Part shown: piece after piece, positions 1 to 5,177 of the stretch | Layout: each line of letters begins with the position of its first letter | Position numbering within the stretch: position 1 is the first letter of the stretch | Assembly: GCA_947177595.1 (NCBI GenBank) | Contig: CAMWUZ010000104.1 | Location: 1 to 6,198 of the forward strand | Reading direction: 5' to 3' | Source of the DNA: an uncultured Porphyromonadaceae bacterium | GTDB lineage: Bacteria > Bacteroidota > Bacteroidia > Bacteroidales > Muribaculaceae | DNA: 6,198 nt | Notes under the pieces: model-generated | Told to the model about the DNA's origin: nothing | The model's database searches: none | What the model saw: the letters and a program-made list of their open reading frames with translations, nothing else | Program-made: the position numbers and the translations under genes

Positions 1-72
1 ATTAGTGATTTACGTTAATATTCTGCATTCAGCGAAATTTCAATGAGATTTATTTAGATTCAATATTAGTGC

Positions 73-87
73 TCCTGTTCTGGGCAC
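73..87 (+). other. tRNA-Leu-like 3' end fragment (possible att relic)
   Basis: TCCTGTTCTGGGCAC reads like the last bases of a tRNA: a T-stem 3' strand (CCTGT), an acceptor 3' strand (TCTGGGC) and a discriminator A. The acceptor strand would pair with the GCCCAGA 5' end that I recall for Bacteroidota tRNA-Leu genes. No tRNA body precedes it: there is no GTTCGA T-loop and no matching 5' acceptor strand. If it is not chance, it is a displaced 3' end such as an attachment-site copy. Low confidence. Confidence 0.2.
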
Positions 88-92
88 CCTAC

Positions 93-133
93 AAAAATTG
101 CAAGTAATTGAAATTCAGTTATTTGCAATTTTT
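93..133 (+). terminator. Long A/T-rich hairpin, possible terminator
   Basis: The arms AAAAATTGCAA (93-103) and TTGCAATTTTT (123-133) pair perfectly over 11 bp. Pairing continues inward with two G-T wobbles to a 3-base loop around 112-114, about 19 pairs in all. The right arm ends in five T's, so it could terminate rightward transcription arriving from before the window. The stem is nearly symmetric, so it could equally act on the other strand. The stem has little GC, which makes an intrinsic terminator weaker than usual. Confidence 0.45.
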
Positions 134-147
134 AATTTCAGTCCGTA

Positions 148-219
148 TCAACGCGGTGTCAACCGACCTCGCGCCAACACCCCGTTTCAACCGAAATGAA
201 TCGTCTTGAACCGGGCTGA
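148..219. repeat. Cluster of TCAACCG-like words
   Basis: TCAACG (148), TCAACCG (159), CCAAC (174), TCAACCG (187) and TTGAACCG (206) recur in a GC-richer patch inside very AT-rich DNA, just before the lipoprotein gene. The spacings are irregular, roughly 11 to 20 bp. No reading frame through the patch looks like a gene. It could be a protein-binding region or a leftover of degenerate coding or mobile DNA. I see no other feature in the first 265 bases. Confidence 0.3.
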
Positions 220-265
220 ATAAATCGAATTTGAATGTTTTAATAATTTTTGATAAATTAATCCC

Positions 266-934
266 ATGCAAAAAATACTAATAGTGTGTCTTATATCCTA
301 TTTCTTTGCTTCTTGTGGAAACAAAATTTCAAAAGAGGAAAATGCAACGTCTGATGAAAACTCCATGCAAGAGTTTGCAACTGCCCATCAAAATGCAAGT
401 TCGTCGGCTATTGTAGAGACTAAATTATTTGGTGATTTCTTATTAGGAATGTCTCCTGCTCAAGTAGATTCCGTATTCAAAAAATGGGTTGACAAAGGAG
501 AAGTTGTCAATTCATTATACGCTGGTAAAACGGAAGCTCCCATAATGGATGAATTTGATGTGAAGCGCGCAAATATATCAAATAGTGCCTATCATTATTA
601 TGTAGGGTTAGGTTACCCCCTAGATATCCAATTTTATCCAGAATACATTGATGAAAAATTAGCTGAACTCTTTTGCTCTGTAAATACACCAAAAGAGAAT
701 ATACATCCCGGCGATGTATATAAGTTACTTGCAGATGAATTTGAGAACTCAGAAAGAGGGAGTAAATTCAAAAAAATAAAGGTGGTCAATAATGGTGATT
801 CAGCTATAATTTTTATTAAGGATAATTTAGAGATTATCTTCTTTCCTCAGGAAGATAGAAAGTCAAGTTCAATACAGTACATTAATGTTCCTCTTCAAAG
901 TAAACTATCCAAATCACGTCCATCCCTCCTATAG
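266..934 (+). CDS. Orphan lipoprotein, AT-rich
   Basis: This gene encodes a 222-residue predicted lipoprotein of unknown function. The N-terminus is a short hydrophobic signal (about residues 3-16) ending FFAS before Cys17, which would be the lipidated residue. Residues 18-52 are polar and Ser/Glu/Asn rich, a likely flexible tether. The folded part begins near residue 54 with FGDFLLGMSPAQVDSVF, a strand, a GM turn and a helix, as seen at the start of several small envelope lipoprotein domains. Later segments alternate short strands (QFYPEYI, AIIFIKD, LEIIFFPQ) with a helix near 151-161. The fold is therefore alpha/beta, but I do not recognise the family. The start is the first ATG that gives a signal peptide. 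No Shine-Dalgarno sequence and no good promoter is visible; an imperfect AATTTTTG lies at 245-252 without a -33 partner. Base composition is clearly more AT-rich than the genes downstream, which fits recent acquisition (inference). Confidence 0.8.
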   Translation: MQKILIVCLISYFFASCGNKISKEENATSDENSMQEFATAHQNASSSAIVETKLFGDFLLGMSPAQVDSVFKKWVDKGEVVNSLYAGKTEAPIMDEFDVKRANISNSAYHYYVGLGYPLDIQFYPEYIDEKLAELFCSVNTPKENIHPGDVYKLLADEFENSERGSKFKKIKVVNNGDSAIIFIKDNLEIIFFPQEDRKSSSIQYINVPLQSKLSKSRPSLL

Positions 935-1017
935 TATCATTTTTCAGACCAAGCATCTATTTTTTGGGGGAGGGAGTAAAATCATTGATGATATTACCTT
1001 AATGCCAGAAATGATGT

Positions 1018-1061
1018 ATCCCGATTTTGATGCGAGAACGTTGTGAGTCGGGATTTTTTTT
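1018..1061 (+). terminator. Rho-independent terminator after the lipoprotein gene
   Basis: ATCCCGA (1018-1024) pairs with TCGGGAT (1048-1054) and is followed by an unbroken T tract to 1061. The loop is long (23 bases) but can extend the stem with a few weaker pairs. It lies about 85 bases after the stop of the AT-rich lipoprotein gene and is the natural end of that transcript. Confidence 0.65.
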
Positions 1062-1070
1062 ACAGAAATC

Positions 1071-1088
1071 TTGAGGAATGTTGAGGAA
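1071..1088. repeat. 10-bp tandem repeat TTGAGGAA
   Basis: TTGAGGAA occurs at 1071-1078 and again at 1081-1088 with a 10-bp period. It lies between the terminator and the transposase relic, and may belong to the terminal region of the decayed insertion sequence. No function is evident. Confidence 0.4.
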
Positions 1089-1138
1089 ACTATGTATCGG
1101 AAGTAAAACCCTATTGAAACTTTAAAAACCTCTCCGAA

Positions 1139-1335
1139 TCAAAAATCCTTTCCGGCGCATAGTTTGGTGAGTCCTAAAAGGCAATAAATCATGCCTTTGA
1201 CTCCTCTGAACTGGCTCATAAATACCTTTACTTTGACGGTGAAAGATTAAGCGCCGCATTATTTATCAATCGATTGACAAAGCTGTTGAAGATTGATGAG
1301 AAATTGTTTTCAATGCCCGGTCTTTGTTTCATGCC
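1139..1335 (-). pseudogene. Decayed C-terminus of an ISL3-type transposase
   Basis: The minus strand carries the end of a DDE transposase in two frames. The upstream part (about 1335 to 1251) reads IENNFSSIFNSFVNRLINNAA. The downstream part (1246 to the stop at 1139) reads SFTVKVKVFMSQFRGVKGM, then IYCLLGLTKLCAGKDF. Together they match the C-terminal pattern I know for Bacteroidota members of the ISL3 (IS204/IS1001/IS1096/IS1165) family: NR-x-TNA-x-AESFNAKIK, then FR-x-x-FRGV-x-x-x-x-FFL-x-RL. The codon expected for the last catalytic Glu (AES) is replaced by TAA at 1247-1249, with a one-base frameshift just before it. The N-terminal two thirds or more, including the first two catalytic Asp residues, is absent. 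This is a dead relic. I could not identify its terminal inverted repeats. Confidence 0.75.
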
Positions 1336-1353
1336 CAAAGTTACATATCTTTG
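1323..1353 (+). promoter_or_regulatory. Promoter of the sensor kinase gene
   Basis: A -33 TTTG at 1323-1326, a 19-bp spacer and TATCTTTG at 1346-1353 match the Bacteroidota consensus TTTG-N19-TAnnTTTG exactly. Transcription would start near 1360, giving a leader of roughly 60 to 85 bases depending on the start codon. The -33 box falls within or at the edge of the transposase relic on the other strand. Confidence 0.8.
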
Positions 1354-1367
1354 CCATGATTTTAACA

Positions 1368-1421
1368 GCCATATTTTTAGATTGACCCGGCTTTTCCAAA
1401 GTCGTCAAGTCATGATATGGC
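1368..1421 (+). promoter_or_regulatory. Leader hairpin covering the upstream kinase ATG
   Basis: GCCATAT (1368-1374) can pair with ATATGGC (1415-1421). Inside it, CGGCTTT (1388-1394) pairs with AAAGTCG (1398-1404) around a 3-base loop, with one G-U pair. The outer stem buries the ATG at 1417. This argues for translation from the in-frame ATG at 1444 or for a translational control element. It is seen as complementarity only; folding was not computed. Confidence 0.4.
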
Positions 1422-1443
1422 AGCCTCACTTTTCATTGTAACC

Positions 1444-3198
1444 ATGAGATTCTTAGTATTTGTCCTGTCATTTATAATCGGAGTAATCCCAACATTTGCA
1501 TCGCCAAAGTTTGATAAAATCGTCCAACTGCGAGAAACAGCCGATAGCCTGCACAGCGTAGGTCGCACCGACTCTGCCGCCATAGTGGGCGAACAAGCTC
1601 TGCGTCTTGCTATAGAGACTGACAATCCTACTCAGATTGTAGGCACATATGCTACCCAAGGTGTATTTCTGCGTTCATTAGGTAAAATTGATGAGGCATT
1701 AAAATGTTATGATGCTGCCCTTGCTATTATAACATCCGGGAAATTCAGAGAAAATACAGACCAAGAAGCAATTGAAGAGATTGCATCGCTTTATGTCAAC
1801 CTTGCCGTTCTTAACCTTGATATGCAGCACAAAGAACCGGCAGCAAAAAATGCTGAATTATCAGGCGAGTGGATTTCAAAAAGTAACGACCCGGAATTGA
1901 AAAGTACCATTTTTGGTGTAGTCGGCTCGGTGCTGACAGGATGCGGCAATCTGGAGAAAGCGCTTTATTACCAAAGTCTTGCTTATAGGTATGCGGTTGA
2001 TTCCAATAACAAAGAGACTGCATTTCGGTCTGCTGCATATACATTGCTAATCTCTGACAGACTCGGAAAAAAAGACGAGACACAGGAGTGGCGCGAAAAG
2101 TGCGAATCGCTCTTGCCGGATATAGAATCTATAATGGCAAGATTGGTGTATTATCAGGCTGAGTGTTCGATATGCCTAAAAAACGGCAACCCCAAAGATG
2201 CGATAATATGGTTCAACAAGATTCTCAATGTAAACGGGATTGACAATCTACCGTATGTGAAGTTTGACTGCTACAAAAACCTGCACATCGCCTATGCCGA
2301 CTTGGGTGACTATAAGAACGCTTACACCTCTTTGTTAAAGGGGAATGAGTTTCGCGACTCGCTTTGGGAACAGGAAAAAGCTGAAAGCCTCCGCGATCTT
2401 ACTGTAAAATATGAGACCAAGGAAACCGAGTTGGCTCTTGCCCGGAGTGAGGCAAAACGAACCTCAATCCTGATGTGGTTTTTCGCAGCGCTTGGATTAT
2501 TCCTTGCGTCCAGTATAATATTTGTAATCTATGCAAACCGCCAGCGGCGTCAACGTATGAGACGCGAGATTGAGTTTGCCAACTTACGTGCCGACATAGG
2601 CAAACAACTCACCCGGCAGTATGTGGAAGGTCTTGAAAATGAACGGCAACGGATGTCGCGCGAATTGCACGATGGCGTGTGCAATGATCTCCTGGCGATA
2701 CAGATGAATATTTCCGGCGGCAAACCTATAGAAAGCACTGCCGCCCTGATTGACAGTTGCCGCGAGTCGGTGCGTCGAATCTCTCACGAGCTGATGCCAC
2801 CGGAGTTTGCCTATGCTACGATTGATGAGGTGATACGTTTCTTCATCGTTAAACAGACCGAGGCTAACAAAGGTAAAATAAACTTCACATATTACTCTGA
2901 CACAGCTGACTGGCAGACAGTACCGGATGCTACTGCTCTTGAAGTATATCGAATAGTACAAGAAGCAGTGGGAAACTCTATAAAACATTCAGGCGCATCG
3001 GATATATCGGTAGCGCTCAGACTAAATAACGGACTTTTGACAACAGAAATATCTGACAACGGTAATTTCAAATCAAACGGACGCAAAGGAGCGGGATTGG
3101 ATTCGATGCGACGCAGGGCTCGCTCTATAAATGGAAATATTGTATTATCGACAGACGAGAAAAGGGGCACGGAAGTGATGCTGACTGTGAGAATTTGA
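1444..3198 (+). CDS. TPR sensor histidine kinase, HisKA_3/NarL class
   Basis: This is an inner-membrane sensor kinase that would autophosphorylate on His and pass phosphate to the adjacent LuxR-type regulator. Numbering is from the ATG at 1444 (584 residues). An in-frame ATG at 1417 adds nine residues, but 1444 gives a classical signal peptide (MRFL, hydrophobic core, cleavage near TFA-S at 17-20). Residues about 30-307 form a periplasmic array of degenerate TPR helices, clearest at 66-99, 154-187, 234-263 and 275-307. A charged coiled coil follows (307-339), then one membrane segment (341-364). The cytoplasmic part has the HisKA_3 box ERQRMSRELHDGV with phosphoacceptor His409. The HATPase domain has N box Asn511 and His515, the DNGN motif from Asp538, and a GAG glycine loop (549-551). 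In the family's DxxxQ phosphatase motif the last residue is Asn414, not Gln. The ligand is unknown. It has its own promoter. Confidence 0.93.
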   Translation: MRFLVFVLSFIIGVIPTFASPKFDKIVQLRETADSLHSVGRTDSAAIVGEQALRLAIETDNPTQIVGTYATQGVFLRSLGKIDEALKCYDAALAIITSGKFRENTDQEAIEEIASLYVNLAVLNLDMQHKEPAAKNAELSGEWISKSNDPELKSTIFGVVGSVLTGCGNLEKALYYQSLAYRYAVDSNNKETAFRSAAYTLLISDRLGKKDETQEWREKCESLLPDIESIMARLVYYQAECSICLKNGNPKDAIIWFNKILNVNGIDNLPYVKFDCYKNLHIAYADLGDYKNAYTSLLKGNEFRDSLWEQEKAESLRDLTVKYETKETELALARSEAKRTSILMWFFAALGLFLASSIIFVIYANRQRRQRMRREIEFANLRADIGKQLTRQYVEGLENERQRMSRELHDGVCNDLLAIQMNISGGKPIESTAALIDSCRESVRRISHELMPPEFAYATIDEVIRFFIVKQTEANKGKINFTYYSDTADWQTVPDATALEVYRIVQEAVGNSIKHSGASDISVALRLNNGLLTTEISDNGNFKSNGRKGAGLDSMRRRARSINGNIVLSTDEKRGTEVMLTVRI

Positions 3199-3201
3199 GC
3201 C

Positions 3202-3249
3202 ATTGACGTCCGAGACTATCAAAAAATCACGGTTTTCCGTAATTGACGT
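3202..3249 (+). repeat. Direct repeats ATTGACGT before the regulator gene
   Basis: ATTGACGT occurs at 3202-3209 and 3242-3249, 40 bp apart, in the 109-bp gap between kinase and regulator. The second copy includes the TTG of the -33 box. TTGACGTA recurs at 6079-6086, upstream of the last gene. These are candidate binding sites for the response regulator (inference). Confidence 0.4.
3225..3244. promoter_or_regulatory. Inverted repeat, candidate operator of the regulator promoter
   Basis: AATCACGG-TTTT-CCGTAATT is an inverted repeat with arms of 8 bases and one mismatch. Its right edge overlaps the -33 TTG at 3243-3245. LuxR-type regulators bind as dimers to short inverted repeats, so autoregulation is plausible. 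It could also form a small hairpin near the kinase transcript's 3' end, though no T tract follows. Confidence 0.45.
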
Positions 3250-3273
3250 ACATTGATTGTGGTTGTAACTTTG
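3243..3273 (+). promoter_or_regulatory. Promoter of the response regulator unit
   Basis: A -33 TTG (3243-3245), a 20-bp spacer and TAACTTTG (3266-3273) fit the Bacteroidota promoter pattern, with a full match at the -7 element. Transcription would begin near 3280. The regulator and downstream lipoprotein can therefore be expressed independently of the kinase. Confidence 0.75.
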
Positions 3274-3307
3274 CGGCATTGAAAAAATTGCAAACCCACA
3301 ACCGGTA

Positions 3308-3979
3308 ATGACCGTCAATAATAAATTAGATAAATCCGTATTATCAAAAATGAAGATTGCAGTAGTCGATGACCACGAACTCATTCGTGAAGGAATCAAC
3401 ACAATACTGACCAATTACGGGGCAAAGTGTGTTGATAAATATCCTACGGCTATGGAACTGGTATCTGCTATGAATGCCGGTCAATCTTATGATTTTTATA
3501 TCATCGACCTTGAATTGCCTGATCTTGACGGATTTGTTCTCATGGAGATGATACGCGCACGTAATCCGGTAGCGCATATCATAGTCAGCACGGTTCATGA
3601 TGAGATCTGGACCCTACGTAAATTACTCGCACGAGAAGTCAACGCGATTATTTATAAGTCCGGTGATGGCAATGAGCTTATAATTGCCATTGACGAGATT
3701 CTCAACGGTCGCAATTATTACTGCAAAGCCGTCAATGAAACACTCAAGGCGGCGGAAGACGATTTCCTACATCCTTCAACCAGAGAGCTCGAAGTCCTTT
3801 ACCAGATCGCTCAAGGCAAAACTTCGCGGGAGATAGCCGCTGCCATGTTTGTGAGCGAGAACACTATCGAAGCACACCGAAAAGCTCTTTTTTCAAAACT
3901 CGGAGCTATAAATGGAGTTGACCTGATAGTCAAGGCTATCGGCAAAGGATACCTTAAGAAATCGGGCGTCAAGCGATAA
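3308..3979 (+). CDS. NarL/LuxR-family response regulator
   Basis: This is a cytoplasmic DNA-binding response regulator, the expected phosphate acceptor of the kinase upstream. Residues about 16-134 form the receiver domain, with acidic pair Asp21-Asp22, phosphoacceptor Asp67 (IIDLELPDLDG), switch Ser94 or Thr95 and invariant Lys117. Residues about 154-216 form a LuxR-type HTH domain: the STRELEVL start, SREIAAAMFVSENTIEAHR for the scaffold and recognition helices, then the KLGAING turn. The length of 223 residues is normal for the family. Two starts are possible. The ATG at 3308 gives a 14-residue extension. The ATG at 3350 starts exactly at the usual receiver N-terminus (MKIAVVDDHE). I keep 3308 because it sits a normal distance from the promoter. 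Its ATG lies in the 4-base loop of a small CGGT/ACCG hairpin, so 3350 remains a real alternative. It is followed after 23 bp by a lipoprotein gene, apparently in one operon. Confidence 0.93.
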   Translation: MTVNNKLDKSVLSKMKIAVVDDHELIREGINTILTNYGAKCVDKYPTAMELVSAMNAGQSYDFYIIDLELPDLDGFVLMEMIRARNPVAHIIVSTVHDEIWTLRKLLAREVNAIIYKSGDGNELIIAIDEILNGRNYYCKAVNETLKAAEDDFLHPSTRELEVLYQIAQGKTSREIAAAMFVSENTIEAHRKALFSKLGAINGVDLIVKAIGKGYLKKSGVKR

Positions 3980-4002
3980 CCTTTAAACCATAAATATATA
4001 AT

Positions 4003-4668
4003 ATGAAACTTTATCATCTCATTACAAGCATGAGTGTGCTCGCTATCACCACACTGACATCATGCGGCAGCTCAAGTTCATCCACCGATAATTGCCTGAT
4101 TTTCGGTGAAGTCCCGGGTATCTATGCTGACTATCAGGCTCAACGTGAAAAGATTGAAGATTCCGCCAAGAAATCAGAAAGCGGCTACAAACAGGCTTCA
4201 GCCCGCCTTGACGAGCTAAAGGAACAGTATCGCGCCAAAATTGAAGAAGCCGGTAAAAAACTTGATGGACAGCCTATTGAAATCGTTCCCGGAGAAGATT
4301 TCACGATTGTAAGTCCTCTCAGCCTTTCGTTTAAGGAATTTGCCAATGGTGTAAACTCCGTGTTTAATGTCAATGGAGAGGTTGAAGCAGCCAAGGATGT
4401 TGCCATAGAGGTTACCGAATCATGGCTGAGGTCTCACAACATAGAATATCTCTACGTTCCGCTACTGATTGTAGGCTATGACGAGCAGGGAGAAGAAGTC
4501 ACCAAAGATAGAATCGGATGTTTCAAAGGATTCACTGTAGTTGACGGCAAGGTGGTTCTTCCGTCAGGCACTAAGGCTGAGCTTCAGACTGTCGCCATTA
4601 ATAACAAATATGATGATTACATAAAAGTCAAAACGATTAAATTGGCGCTTGACACTTCCAAAATGTAA
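4003..4668 (+). CDS. Coiled-coil lipoprotein co-transcribed with the regulator
   Basis: This gene encodes a 221-residue predicted lipoprotein of unknown function. The signal peptide (residues 1-20) ends in the lipobox LTSC, with Cys21 the lipidated residue, followed by a Ser-rich stretch. Residues about 43-88 are a long charged helix rich in Glu, Lys, Gln and Ala, a likely coiled coil able to oligomerise or span part of the periplasm. From about 91 to 217 the sequence alternates short strands (PIEIV, FTIVSPLSLSF, YVPLLIVGYD, FTVVDGKVVL, YIKVKTIKLAL) with one helix (about 127-144), suggesting a compact alpha/beta domain. I do not recognise the family. It starts 23 bp after the regulator stop with no promoter between, and a strong terminator follows, so regulator and lipoprotein form a two-gene unit. 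A target or accessory of the two-component system is a reasonable inference. There is no Shine-Dalgarno sequence; the leader is A/T rich. Confidence 0.87.
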   Translation: MKLYHLITSMSVLAITTLTSCGSSSSSTDNCLIFGEVPGIYADYQAQREKIEDSAKKSESGYKQASARLDELKEQYRAKIEEAGKKLDGQPIEIVPGEDFTIVSPLSLSFKEFANGVNSVFNVNGEVEAAKDVAIEVTESWLRSHNIEYLYVPLLIVGYDEQGEEVTKDRIGCFKGFTVVDGKVVLPSGTKAELQTVAINNKYDDYIKVKTIKLALDTSKM

Positions 4669-4681
4669 TAATTCATTCTAC

Positions 4682-4732
4682 TCCCCGGAAAGGATTCATT
4701 CTCGGATTGTCGAATCCCTTCCGGGGAATATT
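4682..4732 (+). terminator. Strong hairpin terminator after the regulator-lipoprotein unit
   Basis: CCCCGGAAAGGATTC (4683-4697) pairs with GAATCCCTTCCGGGG (4712-4726) with a single A-C mismatch; an outer T-A pair (4682-4727) extends it. The loop is 14 bases and a short A/T stretch ending TATTTT follows. It lies 14 bases after the lipoprotein stop. The poor T tract leaves room for read-through into the next gene. Confidence 0.8.
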
Positions 4733-4759
4733 TTAAAACGCGATATGAAATAATTACCC

Positions 4760-5164
4760 ATGAAACGATTTCTGTATGCGATACTGCTCATGATCGGCTC
4801 AGCCATAAGCGCTGATGCCACAGTATTGTTCCCATTTTTTGTGGACATCGCTCCAACCTACGAGGAAGGAATAACCGAAGAACTCCGGGCTGCCGGAGTA
4901 CCGGACGGACTATATTATTCTACCAAACAGGATTTTCTGCTTCCTAATTTCGCAGCAGTTGAATCCTTTTTTAAAGATACTCTACCTTCGGATGTAATAA
5001 GATCTGAAAAGAAGATTGGTGATAGTATATTGGTAACCTATACATCAATCAATAGAAAGGCAGACACAATGGAAACCAAACCATTAAAGAGCACCATCTA
5101 TGTACTTGGTCGCCCCGACAAATCTTACGTTGCAGCCTATGCCGAGGAGGAAGTAGATAATTAA
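4760..5164 (+). CDS. Small secreted protein of unknown function
   Basis: This gene encodes a 134-residue protein with a Sec signal peptide: positive MKR, a hydrophobic core (4-17) and probable cleavage at ADA before Thr21. There is no lipobox Cys, so the mature protein of about 114 residues should be soluble in the periplasm or exported. The mature part has a helix around 36-46, a PDGLYYS turn, a helix around 64-73, then two or more strands (SILVTYTSI, STIYVLGR) and an acidic tail. I recognise no family or catalytic motif. It begins 25 bp after the preceding terminator hairpin and I find no TAnnTTTG promoter in front of it. Expression may depend on read-through or on a promoter I cannot see. 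The next gene follows after 13 bp, so the two are probably co-translated partners. Confidence 0.78.
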   Translation: MKRFLYAILLMIGSAISADATVLFPFFVDIAPTYEEGITEELRAAGVPDGLYYSTKQDFLLPNFAAVESFFKDTLPSDVIRSEKKIGDSILVTYTSINRKADTMETKPLKSTIYVLGRPDKSYVAAYAEEEVDN

Positions 5165-5177
5165 CAAGCCTAAAAAC

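Noticed and set aside
1..88. A complete tRNA gene ending at about base 88
   Set aside because: There is no T-loop (GTTCGA), no matching 5' acceptor strand and no plausible anticodon arm upstream. Only the last 15 bases resemble a tRNA.
245..252. AATTTTTG as the -7 box of the AT-rich lipoprotein gene
   Set aside because: It lacks the TA, no TTG lies 19-21 bp upstream, and the start site would fall almost on the ATG.
2584..2988. Minus-strand open frame of 134 codons inside the kinase gene
   Set aside because: It lies fully opposite the conserved kinase catalytic region, whose motifs are intact, and has no signal, domain or promoter of its own.
3229..3240. ACGG-TTTT-CCGT as a terminator for the kinase transcript
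   Set aside because: The stem is only 4 strong pairs and no T tract follows. A position over the next promoter fits an operator better.
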